A DNA stretch of 64,000 nucleotides, taken from contig CAJJDP010000107.1 of NCBI GenBank assembly GCA_905182995.1, forward strand, positions 1 to 64,000, written 5' to 3'. Position numbers and translations under genes: made by a program. This document shows, one piece after another, positions 37,101 to 50,324 of this stretch; within the stretch, counting starts at the first letter, position 1; each line of letters opens with the position of its first letter. The notes under the pieces were generated by a model, which was not told the origin of the DNA, did not search any database, and worked only from the letters and a program-made list of their open reading frames with translations. The DNA is from Paramecium octaurelia. Its lineage: Eukaryota > Ciliophora > Oligohymenophorea > Peniculida > Parameciidae.

Positions 37101-40100
37101 ATTATGATCACGATGTAAGACTGACTCAATAAGATGTCGTAGGTTCCATCCTATGCAAAATCAGAAACCATTTTGGTTAGTAGTCTAATGCAAGCGATAA
37201 TTAAATTGATTTAAAAGAAATGTTTCAAGTAGATGCTTGAAAATATTGTTATTAGCAAAATGGATTAGCAACCTATACTCAGGATATATATAATGAAGTA
37301 AGTCCTGGTTTGAACATCAGTTTTGTAGGTTAATATATATATGATTATAGCAAAGACTTCCAAAAAGATTAGTTACAACCCTAATTTGAGTTTTTCGAAT
37401 TTGATCCACCTCAATTTGGACATCCTTTTAAACTTCATCTCTGTGTCTTTGTTCAGAAATCTTAGGGTCAATTTGTTGATCCTATCAGAATTCACCTTCA
37501 ATTCGCATATCACATCCTATATAGCAATGTCCATCTCATCCTTATTCTTTTTAAACACCTTTCCAGCCAGTTATGCAAATCTTTTGATCAAATTATGATA
37601 CTTTTTGGCACCGTTTTTGGGTGGTTTCACGATGAAATTCTATACCTCCTCATATTGGTCTTTATCAATGAGGGATTAACAAAAGAGGGATTGGATCATC
37701 TCAATGATGCTACTAAGACAGTATTGTGTAAAAACATAGGAGAATAGAGCCAACCAAGTTTAAGGCAATGTGAACATGAGTATAAAGCCTTCCATATTGT
37801 CGAAGTATGCAGTGAGAATTGCCATTAGCAGCCAGCATAAGCAGTATGTGCTGATAAAGGCAATCCAGGCGTATTTGCTGTAAGTGGTGGAGACAATTAA
37901 TTTAACGATATCGCTGAGTATCAGCAAGATTAAGAGCATTTGCTTGAAGGTATCTATGGGGATATCGTCCAATATTCTTAGGGATATGTAGAGCAAGGCT
38001 GCGTCCAACAAGGCATTGCCGTTGATCTTGAGGATAAAGGAGGCGACCTTCTTCTTTTTGAATATCTTGATGTTGTTCTTGAATTATTCTATGTAGGTAA
38101 TTGAGTCCTTATCATATTATCTTTGCATTTTCGATTTCAAACTTACTAATTATTGAATAAATAAGAGGATGCTTTAATATACAGTGAGCCAAGTACCTGT
38201 AAATATAGTGTTGTTTTGACTACAATAGGTTGCATAATAGAGAAATAATATATAAATTATAAGTAATGATCTATAAAACGAGAAAACTAATAAATCATCA
38301 TAGACTTCAGCAAATATTCTGCTCTCAAAAAACATTAAGGCACTTAAATTAACATAATCCTTCAAACAAACATCAGCTGTGGGTATGATCCACATTTCAT
38401 TTTATAAGAATTTACGATTTAAGGGATTATCCAATAATTTATTAGAAGTGACTTTTCTGTTTAACTTTAATTTAGTATTGCCTCTCTAATAAGATTGATT
38501 CTACATAGGGAAATGGCAAAACTGCACTCCAATATTGGCTTGGCAAAACATGTGTATGTCATTAAATGAGTCACCAACAGCCAACACCCGTTTGTTGCCA
38601 ATAAAGGAAGTCTAGATAATATTGATGATCTTAGCCTTCTGATTGTAATTAAATTTATAGGCCACCAAAGAATTGCTAAAATAAAGCAGAAACATAAAGT
38701 GAGACAATAAGTAACTGTCAGAGAGGATGTCATTGAAATACTCACCGCTCAAAACAATGCTAAAGGATTTGATATCAGGATAGGTTGTATACTTCTCATC
38801 TTAAGTGAAAGTCTTGTGATACTTGTCAAGAGTGCTCATTCTCAGAGGTTTGGACGAGGCCTGTTCATCTAATTTAAGTTATTGTGAGATGATCGTAAGA
38901 TGGTTCTTCATCACCACTCTAGCATTCTCATTGTCTAAGTACAGCAGAGTGTCATGATGATTGACTATTTTTGATTTGAAAGCAATTGGCAACACTCTGC
39001 TGATTTCATCTCCACTCAAGAGATACAAACTCAGATCGGCCTGTTTCATTTGGTTAATCAAAGGTTTGGTGTCTTTTCGCATCTATTCCTTGACACCAAC
39101 AACTTGGATTATCTGCATATCTTTGGAGAGTTCATTAAAAGCATTCATTCCTTCTTCTCCTTGATAACGAGACATAAACAGACTTGCATCTTTCTCTTTC
39201 AAGTACACTTTTGAATAGATTACCGATCTCATTCCACACATATGTAATTTCTGGAACACCTTATCCCAATATTCCCTGCTTCCTTTATCAACATCAATGT
39301 AGACAGGCAATGAATTGGTTTCTTCTCTCATAATAAATATGTATTGTAAACTTTCCATTGGATCACTCTCATTAATCAATAGAAATTTCTCTTGCAATTT
39401 ATCAGGATATAGCACTAAAACTCCCTATTGAGTGGCATTATGATAGTTGGCCATAACCTGAAATTCCATCACTTCACCAAAGAAATCAATTATATAGACT
39501 ACCTTGCCATTGAATTCATTGCAACATAAAAATTTAATGTCCAACAGACTTACAAATCTTAACAGTTCCTAATCAAATGTGAATTGAGTTGAATCATGCA
39601 TGAAATGATCTTCACTTGGAGAGTATCTGGAAACAATCTCTTAACACAAAAGGAGTGATAAAATGGCTTCCTAATATAACAACTTATTCAATCCATGAAT
39701 AAGATGCTTATAGAAATCATTCTCTCTAGAAAAGATCACTTCCAAATCTTCCTCAGCAACCTTATCCATTTGCATAGACTTTTTAATACTTTGCTATCTC
39801 TTCATATCTCTTGATGAATTCTCGAGTACCTTCCTACTCATTATTGATTTATTATCAAATGATCTTTGTTCATCCTTATAAGATGATTACTTAATAAGCA
39901 TTTCATCCTCTTGAAGTTAGTGCATGCCCCCTTAACTAACACCTACTTAGACAGGGGCAGTAGCAATAGCTTTTTTATTAAAAAATGGCTTTGGTTTGTT
40001 TGTACATAGTTCAGGAGTGATTCTGTAATGAGTGTCATCAAAATCCTCCAATTTCATATTCTCAAATTCCCCATCTCCATCATCCATTGGATTGGCAATA

Positions 40101-41927
40101 CTTTTACTACTAGCCAAGTCTTATCTCCCTGATTCGTAACTGGGTATCTTCTTTGAAGTTCTGTGTTGAATAGTCAATTTGAATATTCCTGTATGTCTAA
40201 TTTTTTTAGATTAAATTTCTAGATCGGACTCATCAATTTCTTCCATCTAAAAGTTTGGATCCTGCTTGATTTAGTTTTGAATGTTATCCTTAAAGATATT
40301 CCATTGATTTTTATTCATTTTGTTGTAACTAAACTTATACATTGTATCTTCCACAATCAGTGCATGAATCTTACATTCTCCAGTAGTGATCGTACCTGTC
40401 TTATCGAAACAAACATATTCTGTCATTACCATGTCTCCAACAGATACTGGATTTAATTACAGATAATCTATGCTCGCACTTTGGAATCCCTTGTATTTTG
40501 TAAACTTGAGGTGTGCATTTAATACTTCTATTAAGTCAATGCAATTATAAAAGTATATTGGAGTAGTCTTCAAATACTGAAGCAAATAGAAAATTAAAGT
40601 GATGACATCAAAATCAGCTTGATTGTATGGTAAACATGCTGCAAAGGAGGCTAAAAACCAACTGAAAATTGATATTATCAATGATATCCCGAGAGTTAGT
40701 GCAAAAAACATACTGGATTTCTTAACAAAAAAGGATTTCTTCTCCTACTTCTCCATGTTCTAGTAACAAAAACAATTGTTGCCAGTCTGCAACACCACTC
40801 CAATCACATATTGACATGTCTTCAATTACTCTTCCCTGAATAAGATATTTCTATTCTCAAATTGCTCGCCCTTGGGATCCTTTTTCAATTTAATAAATCC
40901 GAATATCTAATCATCCTGAATGTTGTACTGAATACTACCTGTTAATAGCTTCTTGTAATCAAACCCTTACAATCTGTTCCGCCCATTCTTTAACATTGTC
41001 AATTGCGTCGGATACCTGGTCTGATCCATAGTTTGACCTCTGAAATTTTAGGTTTATACTTAAAGAATTTCATCTGACACATCCAACAACAACATGTCAG
41101 CTGGGCAAATTTCATTTCGTTTTAAATAGATGATATCACCCAATTCCACCAAATCCCATGAGCAATTCTCATATAACGACGTTTTAGGCTTTTTGAAGGA
41201 TGATTATTATTGTTGTTACTACTGGGTGATCAATTATTTGGGCTTGTCTCTTCGAAGTCTACGAAAACGAGTCACCTTTCGGCCATTGACAACGAAGTCC
41301 TCCTTTCTCTTGATGTGATCGAAATACAGAGCTTTGGATATTTATAGCACCAAATGCATTGTTAGAGGCACTACATATACTATAAGTTCTTCACTAGTTG
41401 CTCCGAATACAGAAAAATGGAGAATCATCACAATAAAATAAATTACTACTCCGATCCGTTCAAATTATTTGAAAAACAGGTTTAATACTGAAAAATTAAT
41501 GTAAGTGCTCTTAACCTTGTTTCCTTTATTGCTCATGATATTCATACACTCTCCCTATTCCATTTCTAGCTGTGATACAAAGACTTAGTTACATGATACT
41601 TATATTTCACCTGCTTTGTGGCGACATGCTGAAACTTGGTCTTCAAATATTCAAATATCAAAAGTGAAAGCTATTTCATAAATTATTTTAATAAACTTTT
41701 TATTTTTACTAATATTAAAAAACATCCTAATATGATCAAAGTCGTAATCTTATCACCTTCTAAATTACATCAATCCACTCTCTACACCTGGTCTGATATT
41801 CTCAGTATTAACCATTCTTGCATTAATTAAATTGTAATCATCTTTATGATTCCAAGCTTAGGCATCTATCTTATATCGCACTTTCCTCTATATCTTCTAT
41901 AGCTGTTTCCCTGTTTAATTAGTTCAT
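34194..41927 (-). CDS. P-type ATPase-guanylyl cyclase fusion
   Basis: ATG 41927 to TGA 34194, about 2516 residues; seven introns (25, 28, 27, 26, 26, 26, 25 nt) restore a single frame. The N-terminal half is a P4-ATPase-like module: membrane hairpins, VCFDKTGTITTGE near 40400, GDSFNDIHMF near 38570, then hydrophobic helices. Six more helices and cyclase domain 1 follow (FCDICGFDDL; QKIETVGKTYMAAGG; LIGDTVNTTSRV). A second helix set precedes cyclase domain 2 (FADIAGFTEYS; YTIGDCYVAFG). Domain 1 carries the purine and transition-state residues and domain 2 the two metal Asp, the reverse of mammalian adenylyl cyclases. Glu and Ser at the purine positions point to GTP. A seven-Gln run mixes CAA, CAG, TAA and TAG. 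It makes cGMP at a membrane. Confidence 0.93.
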
Positions 41928-42656
41928 AAAACGAAAGATTTTACATGAAAAATGATGTATCAATCAATTAGACATTACTGCAAAGAACAGCAATAGAATG
42001 GAAGCTTGAGAGATAGAGAGGAAATAATTTTTTATTTTAAGATCAGATATTCAACCATATGGTTAGAGGGGTTTTAGCGAATGATTCTCTTGAATTTTTA
42101 AATTATAGCAGAAATAAAGAATCATTAAACTACTCAAACATTTAAGATTTGCTTATTTAGGTCATACATTTCATTGGCATCAAATTCATAGAAATATTAT
42201 TATAAGATACTTGTTATTATTATTCTAATTTAACAGATTAAACTATTATTGTATGTAGGAAATATTTATTAATTATTTTTAAATTTTCTGATGTGTACGA
42301 ATACATCAGTAAAATATACAATTTGAGTGTTTGATTGATGGTTTATGAATCTAATCTAATTACCATAAATGTTTTATTTACAATCGAAGATTTAAGATTT
42401 TGGTATCCGTTTTTCTTTGATAAAATACAATCATTAGTTTTATTAACATAGTCTTTACAGTATTCAACCCAAATTCAGTATTGATATTGATTTTTATTTT
42501 CGAAATCTTATAAATATTAGAGCAGTAAACATAAAGATCATAGTTCATTAATAAAAAAAATTTTGATTTTCTAATATCTATCGGATTATAAAGGAAAACC
42601 TCTGAAATTATGTGTTATGCATTCATCCTCACCACCAAATTCATAATTAATCCTTA
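41928..42656. other. gene-poor stretch upstream of the cyclase gene
   Basis: Includes the cyclase promoter. Minus-strand fragments around 42270-42550 read as protein-like text in changing frames (for example YQNLKSSIVNKTFMVIRLDS), with no continuous gene; probably debris. Confidence 0.35.
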
Positions 42657-43005
42657 TCATTTTTTATTACTTAGCCGTAATAAATTATGTTCAAGTGTCA
42701 TAATATTTGAATCTTTTTGAATAATTTCAATCATGTGTTACCTTTCTTATTATATTTAGTATATTTAACAATTGATTGCAAGTAATTAAAATCTTTTAAG
42801 CTAATCATTTCATCCTTTTGATTGAAATATTTAATTACTATCCATTAAGCACTTTCTGATCAATTGCTATTAGAGGGTACTTTATCATTTAGGTTAATGA
42901 TTGATTCCAAATAATTAATGTAACTAAAACTTGTAGTATCTTATCAAATGGATTGCTAACTAATTAAAAACCACCATTACTTTTTGATTTGATTTATAAA
43001 AATTC
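42657..43005 (-). pseudogene. unidentified minus-strand gene remnant
   Basis: Minus-strand reading gives SYINYLESIINLNDKVPSN, an in-frame TGA, then ESAQWIVIKYFNQKDEM and DFNYLQSIVKYTKYNKK, a plausible 29-nt intron and a short tail ending at TGA 42657-42659. Upstream text (NGGFQLVSNPFDKILQ) is in a different frame. I could not find an intron that removes the internal stop. No family recognised. Confidence 0.35.
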
Positions 43006-43484
43006 AAAATATCGTAAATTAGTATATAGTAATTGAAATAATTTATAATATAGCAATAGAAAATGCTCAATCAAATACTATTTTCTATTAAGAGTTAGAG
43101 TAAGATAACTTTAAACACCAAGCTTGACTCATTTAAATATAACTTCGCGGAAATATGTATTTTTGAATATTTACTAAGTATTATTTATCATTAAAAGTAA
43201 TTTGTAAGGTTTACGAAATAAATGATTATTACTCTTTATAAACATCAAGATTAATCAATAAAAAGTATTATTAAATAATTCAGAATTAAGAATTAAGAAT
43301 AATATTACTAGAATATACAAGTTGTATCATTTTTGATACAACCATGAGAAATCTAAAATAGCCATGAATCAAAGAATCCTACTTTTAGAATCTTGATTGA
43401 TATCACTCTTTTTACATATATTGTATATATTATAAAAAAGATGATAATTTTAATTAATATATATTTGAAATTTTATTAACTGCT

Positions 43485-44610
43485 ATGAGTTCAGACTAGT
43501 CAATTGATAATAATTCCAATCATTGGGAATAATTTGAATAATTCAGAAAAAAAATCACATAGGAGTGCTAGAGCGAGGAAAAACACTTTAAAACTAAAAG
43601 GGATTCTTACACTTCATTAGAGAAAATTAAAAAATCTCCAGTGCATGACGAAAGTGGATCTAAGGAATTGCAATTCATAGTAGATAGCAAACCTCCAATT
43701 CTTGTGTAACCAAGTGAAGCTGATAGAATTGTTAAATTGAGAATTGAGAATTAAGAATTGAAAGAAAAATTAGAGAAATATGAGAAATATGAATAAGAGC
43801 ATCAAACAAATTCAGAAGAGCTGGAGTTGATCAAATAGGCACATGCAAAGCAATTAAAGTCATAAAAGGAATATTACGATGTTGAAAATAATTAGTTAAA
43901 AAATAAGATAAATTCATTCAATGAAGAATTAGAAGAATTAAAAAAAGTATATAAAGAGAAAAATATGAAATTGTATAATCTTGTATTACAATTAGAATAA
44001 GTATTAATTAATATCAATGCAATAGGAAAAATAACAATTGATAGACAAGAACATTTAGTTACTAGAGAGTAGATAATAAAGTTCATAATAAGATATTCAT
44101 CATCTTGTTGAGGAGAGAACCAGAGTAATGAGCGAACAAATATATTAATTGGAGGAGAGGAATGCAAAATTATAAGTAGAGAAAAGTAAAATCGAAGATA
44201 AATATATGAATTTATTGAATGGTAAATAGTAATCACAACAAAAAACATTAAGATCTGAGAGATCTGAAAGAAAAGAAACTAAGAATTGTGACACAGATCG
44301 TAAGTCAGTTGAAAAGTTAAATCGATCTTCATTGCAGAGATCTGATTGCAAACCTCCAATACCTACATCAGTTAGTTAAAGCTTTGAGTAACTTCCGCCA
44401 ACTTAAAAATCAATATTGAAACCCTCCAAATTAAACATTTCTTCAAAAGAGAATCTCTAAACAATGAATCACTCAAAAATACTTGATACACCTAAATCAA
44501 ATAGAAAATCATCTAGAGCATAATCATCTGTTTCTAAAAAGGCAACCAAACCCTAAAGTTAAGCATAAAAAGTAGTCAAAAAGAAGTAAATATATTCTAA
44601 AATTAAATGA
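43485..44610 (+). CDS. coiled-coil protein
   Basis: ATG 43485 to TGA 44608-44610, 366 residues after a 25-nt intron at 44001-44025. Without that intron the frame appears broken at about 44115. The N-terminal 80 residues are polar. A continuous coiled coil of about 130 residues follows (RIENQELKEKLEKYEKY; NSFNEELEELKKVYKEK; DIHHLVEERTRVMSEQIY). The C-terminal 130 residues are Ser/Lys/Arg-rich and basic (SERSERKETKNCDTDRK), ending in a lysine-rich tail. No other domain. Likely a structural or microtubule-associated protein; family not recognised. Confidence 0.8.
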
Positions 44611-44805
44611 AAATTAATATTTGTTAATTATAATATAAAATTTGAATTTCAAATTCATTTTTTACTAAGTAGCATTATGTTAATCAGAAGATGCATCAAT
44701 ATTTTACAATTTAAGAAATAACACCTTTAAAATTATTTGATTTAGATTAAATATATCTAAAAAATTGAGAGAATATCAATATTATATGAATTTATTATGA
44801 TTTAA

Positions 44806-45228
<423 letters not shown>

Positions 45229-45784
45229 TTATTATTCCTTAATTTATTTTTGAATTTATTATAAGGTTTATCAACATTATTAAAATAAGTGATTCTCTCT
45301 TATGATTGGTCGGTTTAGAATAAGTTGCATAAACTCTATTTATATTTAGAATATTATATAAATTCAATTCATATTAATAAACCTAAATTTAAATCTTCTA
45401 TGTATTAATCTTTCATTTAATTGAAAATATTACATCAAAAACAGGTAGAAGGATGTCAAGATTATTATTCTTTTTTGATTTTAGCATAATCTACTATTTT
45501 AAGGTTCTAATGTAACATTTGATTTTAAGCAATATATTAAGCTCATAATATTAGTTAAACAAGTTCATATTTGGAAATAATAAGTCTTCAAGCCCTCATC
45601 CTTAACTTCTCATTCGTTTATTCTTTTAAAGAGATAATTTATCGTTTGCTCTTAAATTAATATTCAACCCTTAAGCAAGAATTAATAATGTAAAAGATAA
45701 TTGATAGACAATAATATTTTGGCAAATTCAAATATCATACATAAAATTTACATTTCAACTTATTTTAAAATATATATACAATAT
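45229..45784. other. intergenic AT-rich spacer
   Basis: Upstream of the H3 gene and downstream of arginase. No histone-gene-specific 3' stem-loop or other element recognised. Confidence 0.5.
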
Positions 45785-46779
45785 TCACAAGACAAGTGTT
45801 CTACCCAATGCAGAAGCAATTAATTCGATTCCTAAAGCCACAGTTTATGTGCCTTGAATGCGACCAATCTATTTTCAATATTTTATAATACTTATTAAAA
45901 GTCACCAAAAAACTCTTCTCTAAATTCAGGAGTCTTTTCCAATTAAGGATTTACTTCAACCAAGTCCATTCCTACTAATTATTTTGATGATGCTAATTTC
46001 CTAAGTAAATAATGAGCTTCCCTATAAGAAATTCCTCCATCAACTAGAGTACCAGTTCCATGTGCAAATTCAGGATCAATAGAATCAACATCGAAACTAA
46101 CATGAATTGGTTTTCCTTCAAATTATTTCAGAATTCTATTCATCACTTATCCAATACCCAATTCTATGATTTCATCCATACCATAATATACTATCTTCTA
46201 ATCTCTTATAAATTCTCTCTCCATTGGATCTATATCTCTGATGGCAACATAAATGAGATTTTTTGGATCCAATCTGTGTTTTAACCACTCAAACCCTTTG
46301 ATTGGTTCTGGTATGGAACCATATAGATGAGCCAATGGCATTCCATGATAGTTTCTATTTGGTCCAAGTTCATAATTGCAATCAGCATGAGCATCTACCC
46401 AAACAACTCGTAATTCATCTCCATAATGTTGTAACAAACCATGAATGGACCCACTGGCTACACTATGATCTCCTCCAATATTAAGCATGAATTTATTTTG
46501 TTTAGCAATATCAAAGGATCTCTTATTGATTTCTCCATTGATGACACCTATTTGTTGACTGTTACGAAACTATTGACTTTTGACGTTGTGAAGTCTGTAA
46601 TTCTTACCTTAGATATCTCCCATATCATTAATTTCCCAACCCAAATTATACAAGGCTGATATGAGACCACCTTCTCTTAGTGATCTTGGTGCCAATTCTG
46701 TTCCTGTTTTTGTTTATCCTTCATGAACTGCAGAACCAAATAATCCAACAGCATTACGAACGAATTTCCACTGATTCAT
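45785..46779 (-). CDS. arginase-family ureohydrolase
   Basis: 323 residues, with one 23-nt intron at 45869-45891. Metal-site motifs are complete: LNIGGDHSVASGS, VVWVDAHADCN and SFDVDSIDPEFAHGTGT, giving the His and Asp ligands of the Mn2+ pair. The substrate loop NYHGMPLAHLYG matches arginase, as does the C-terminal TVALGIELIASALGR. It hydrolyses arginine to ornithine and urea; agmatinase is less likely given the NYHGMPLA loop. Length is typical. The start lies 51 bp downstream of the SF3A3 stop on the same strand. No targeting peptide is obvious. Confidence 0.94.
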
Positions 46780-46830
46780 TAAAACCAGAAATATTTTTTT
46801 ATATTTTAACTTATATCACGGCTTATATTT

Positions 46831-48435
46831 TCACAACAATCCCTACTTTTTTAAATCGTAATAAGTTTTCTTGTTTAACAGATTTCCATCTGTATCTTCA
46901 TATTCCTCCTCATATTCTGGTCTGAACTTGCTTCTTTCTTGATCCTATTGGATTTTTTTGTACAAACTGATAGCATCCTGAATTTTAGTGATTTCCTTAA
47001 AATGCAAAGTATTTGGTATTCTCAGACATCTAAAAAATAATAGAATCAAATACCTCATGCCATAAGAATGTCTCCAACCTTGAAAGTGATCTTCAAAAGC
47101 CTTTCTTCCCCAATAAGAAGTATTCCCACATATTTCACATTTATATTCAACACCCAAGCCATGTAGTTTGTATAACCAATATGGAATAGGTCTTCCATCC
47201 CATCCCAATGGTAAATTCTTTGGATTATAGATTGGACTTTCATCTTCACTACTGGCTTCTTCAGGTTGATCTACGTAATGTAATTATGCAATTATACCTA
47301 ATTATTAATCTTAAACTGGAACAGCTTCTTCATCTTCGTTTTCTTCATATCTTCTACTTTATTTCTTTCTCACTAAATTCATTGTGTCATTCAATTGCTA
47401 TTATAGAGTATCCTTGTATTATAAGATGGCCACTTCTAAATAAGCCATCCTCTTTTTCCATTGTCCTTCATTGTCTTCCTTGGGTAATTCTTATTGATTG
47501 CTAGCTTAAATGACTTGTTCTATTTGCTTTTCTTTTAATTTGGCCAATGCTTTGTGTTTTTTGCCATCAAAATGATTTACAAAGGTATTTTCATTTTAGA
47601 ATTTCTTTTAACATGCTTCACAATAATGAGGATGTCCTCTCATTTCTTCAGTTTCTTCCTTTCTATGCTCCCAACCCTTAACTTGACCATTTTCCCATTA
47701 GGTTTAAAAATCAATATCTATTTTTTATTCAATTTTGCTAACATCTTATAAAGGATTTACCTAAAATAAATTAATGATCTACTCTTTAATAAAAACTACG
47801 CAAATAATCCAACATATTGATGAGATATCTCTTGTATTTGCTTCCCTCCTTTTCTTTGATATAGAGTGGGATGTCATGAAAATTTTAAAAGTTTTGCAAA
47901 TACCACAAATAATCCCCAATTTTGATTTTGTTGCTTTCCTTTAACTTTTTGAGATTCAAGAATTCCTTATAGCTAGCATGCATATCAAGAAATCTACCAT
48001 GATGTTCTTCTCCCGAGAAATAGGGTTCTTTGAACGGCGGTGCAAATGCTTATTCATAGTAAAATTCGACCTGAACACATTTAAGTTAACATAATGTACT
48101 TTATTTTGCATAGTTTACACATTGGTGACTCTCTTATGATAATCTTTGATTTCCTTAAATCTTTCATAGAAGTTCTCCCAGACATCTCCAGAGCCTCCAA
48201 CTCCTTAGAGATAATTCATCTCTTCCTTCTTCCAACCATCAGCACCATCAATTAATATCAATGCGTCGGCTGCTGTCTTTTGCGCCATTTAAATCAAATT
48301 GTGGGTTCTGTGATCCAGCAGCACAGACTAATTTGGAATCACTTGTTTGCTCTGCATACAAAATACGATGGTCTTTTCAATGACTTCGATCTGAGAAAAG
48401 GCTGATCTCACCTATTCCAAGTAAGTGCTCGACAT
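46831..48435 (-). CDS. SF3A3: splicing factor SF3A subunit 3
   Basis: 509 residues after introns 48071-48099, 47761-47782 and 47030-47053. Landmarks of SF3A3/PRP9 in order: a helical N terminus with [15 protein letters not shown], then [20 protein letters not shown], a C2H2 zinc finger ([19 protein letters not shown]), [20 protein letters not shown], the second zinc finger ([20 protein letters not shown]) and [17 protein letters not shown]. The subunit is part of the U2 snRNP that recognises the branch site, notable in a genome whose introns are about 25 nt. Domain content, order and length are normal. Confidence 0.96.
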
Positions 48436-48654
48436 TAAAATATATTGTATATTAATTAAATTATACAATGATATATTAAAAAGTTAATAAAAACAATCAA
48501 ATTCTTTCGATTGCATTAAATATTTTGATTATCACTATGTATTTATTCGATTTAGAATAATTATTCAAATGAAAAGTGAAAGTCTACATGTGAGAAATTG
48601 AAAAATCCAAAAGATTATGGAAAAGTATGCAAAAAGTTAAAATAATTTTAATTT

Positions 48655-49948
48655 ATGAATTACCTCAACTACGATTTTATTGCATCCACACATTTACATT
48701 ACTTGAAGAGTTATCGTTATAAGGGTACAGATCAGTCCCTCTTATACAATTACATCCTCTCTCCTTTGGCTGAATTATGCCTAAGATTTGTACCCATGAA
48801 TGTTGCGTATTTGAATTTGATCCAACCCTTATTATTAGACCTAATGTATTAACATTGATGGGATTGGCATGTATAATCTTACCACATATACTCTACTTTT
48901 TTGTGATGGGTGACAACTTTGCGGGATTCATACCAAATTGGTTGCTCTGGCTTACAGCCCTGTTGCACATGCTCTATATGGTACTATATGTATTTTAAGA
49001 AGAATTTCGACAATTTGGACGGCAAGCAAGCTAGGAGAACAAGTAAAAATAAAATAAATGTTTATAAGAAAATTCCTCACCTCTTGGAATGATTTTGGAT
49101 CACAATTTCGATTCCATGATCATTTTGTTATAGGGTATTAATCTTGCTTTTATGTTCTTCAAATAGGCACTAGCATGACTACCGCAATGCAATTTGGCAA
49201 TACCATTTTCTCCGTCATCCTCTACATTATCCCCTCTGTACCATTTTATATCATCGCACATGAAGAATATTACACACACGAGATGAATTTGCCAATAATC
49301 AATGCAGCCGCAGAAGGCACCGTAAGTGTGGCTGTAATCTTCGCAGCAACTGCCTATTATGGTATTGATCAACACTTAATTAGGATGCGGCATGTGGGTA
49401 TAAAAATTGCCATGGTTCTTCAATTATCAGATCAACTAATTTGTTATGCTTATGTTCATCATTTCGGTTATTATAACTATGCCAGCTGTGTAAAATATAT
49501 GCTCTAAACTATTAGGTTCCTCAAAATCAAAAAGTTTACTTCCATCACTTCCTTATTAAAGTAACTAAGATATTTTTTCTTTTTCAACATTGTCATTCTC
49601 TACAGCATCATATTTTCTCAAAGTAATGTGATTTAAAATCATGTGAGAGCTTATATGTATACTGTTGGATTCACTATGTCAAAAGCAGTTGGTGTTGTTG
49701 CTCTTAATCATGTCAGTAATCAAAAGTTACCAGAATATTAAAATTCAATTTACATCTATGTTGTCATTTTCCTTAATACGATTTCCGGATAAATACTTGG
49801 ACAATCAATTATAAACGAAGGATTTTTAATTTAATTTGCTGCCACTGCAAGTTTTTTAATTCATATTCATTTTCTATATAATGTAGCAAGATAAATATCA
49901 GAAGCACTAAACATTAAAATTTTTTAAATCAATTCAATAAACAAATGA
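48655..49948 (+). CDS. CDP-alcohol phosphotransferase (EPT/CPT type)
   Basis: 368 residues after seven introns (32, 19, 26, 32, 22, 28, 28 nt). The catalytic signature D-x2-DG-x2-AR-x8-G-x3-D-x3-D is complete: DNLDGKQARRT, then SSPLGMILDHNFDS. Around seven hydrophobic segments follow (for example FVMLMFIISVIITMPA; YIYVVIFLNTISGQILGQS). The enzyme joins CDP-ethanolamine or CDP-choline to diacylglycerol in the ER or Golgi to make phosphatidylethanolamine or phosphatidylcholine; which base it uses is not clear. Without introns the gene appears broken into many pieces, but splicing gives one clean frame. Confidence 0.93.
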
Positions 49949-49963
49949 CATTATATAAAATAA

Positions 49964-50173
49964 ATGGCTTTATGGAATTTATTTATATTTCACTTTATTT
50001 TACTGTCTTGACCATTCTCCTTATTAAGTAGATCTACAGAGCCAAACACATCGCAAGTCCCCTTCCACTAACACAATTTCTCTGAGTTTGACAAACCTTC
50101 TCAAAATTCGTATCAATCTACCAAAACTGTATATCCATTCTCCCACATCAACAGAAATATCAATTATACATGA
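49964..50173 (+). CDS. possible small secreted peptide
   Basis: ATG 49964 to TGA 50171-50173; a 24-nt segment GTCTTG...TTAAG is treated as an intron, giving 61 residues. The first 14 residues (MALWNLFIFHFILL) form a hydrophobic signal-like stretch. The mature part is hydrophilic, lacks Cys and is rich in Ser, Asn and Gln. It starts only 15 bp after the phosphotransferase stop. No family recognised; the intron starts GTC rather than the usual GTA, which lowers confidence. Confidence 0.35.
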
Positions 50174-50237
50174 ACCAAATTTCTAATGATCCATCTCAGA
50201 CTATTTATTAAATTCCTACACAATAACTATCAAGCTA

Positions 50238-50311
50238 GCCCTCCTAGCTCAGTTGGTCAGAGCGTTGGCCTTTTAAGCCAAATGTCAAGGGTTCGACCCC
50301 CTTGGAGGGCG
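50238..50311 (+). tRNA. tRNA-Lys (UUU)
   Basis: 74 nt. The acceptor stem GCCCTCC pairs with GGAGGGC. The D arm is TAGCTCAGTTGGTCAGAG. The anticodon stem TTGGC/GCCAA holds loop CTTTTAA, so the anticodon is UUU. The T arm is AAGGG-TTCGACC-CCCTT. No intron. The internal promoter boxes (TAGCTCAGTTGG and GGTTCGACCCC) are standard. Confidence 0.97.
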
Positions 50312-50315
50312 GTTC

Positions 50316-50324
50316 TTTTTTTTT
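50316..50324 (+). terminator. RNA polymerase III terminator
   Basis: Nine T residues begin four bases after the tRNA, the usual Pol III stop. Confidence 0.85.

Noticed and set aside
41130-41830. Plus-strand open frames opposite the cyclase gene
   Set aside because: Antisense shadows of the minus-strand gene, without protein character.
44000-44125. Apparent frameshift in the coiled-coil gene near 44100
   Set aside because: A 25-nt intron at 44001-44025 removes the break and gives a continuous coiled coil.
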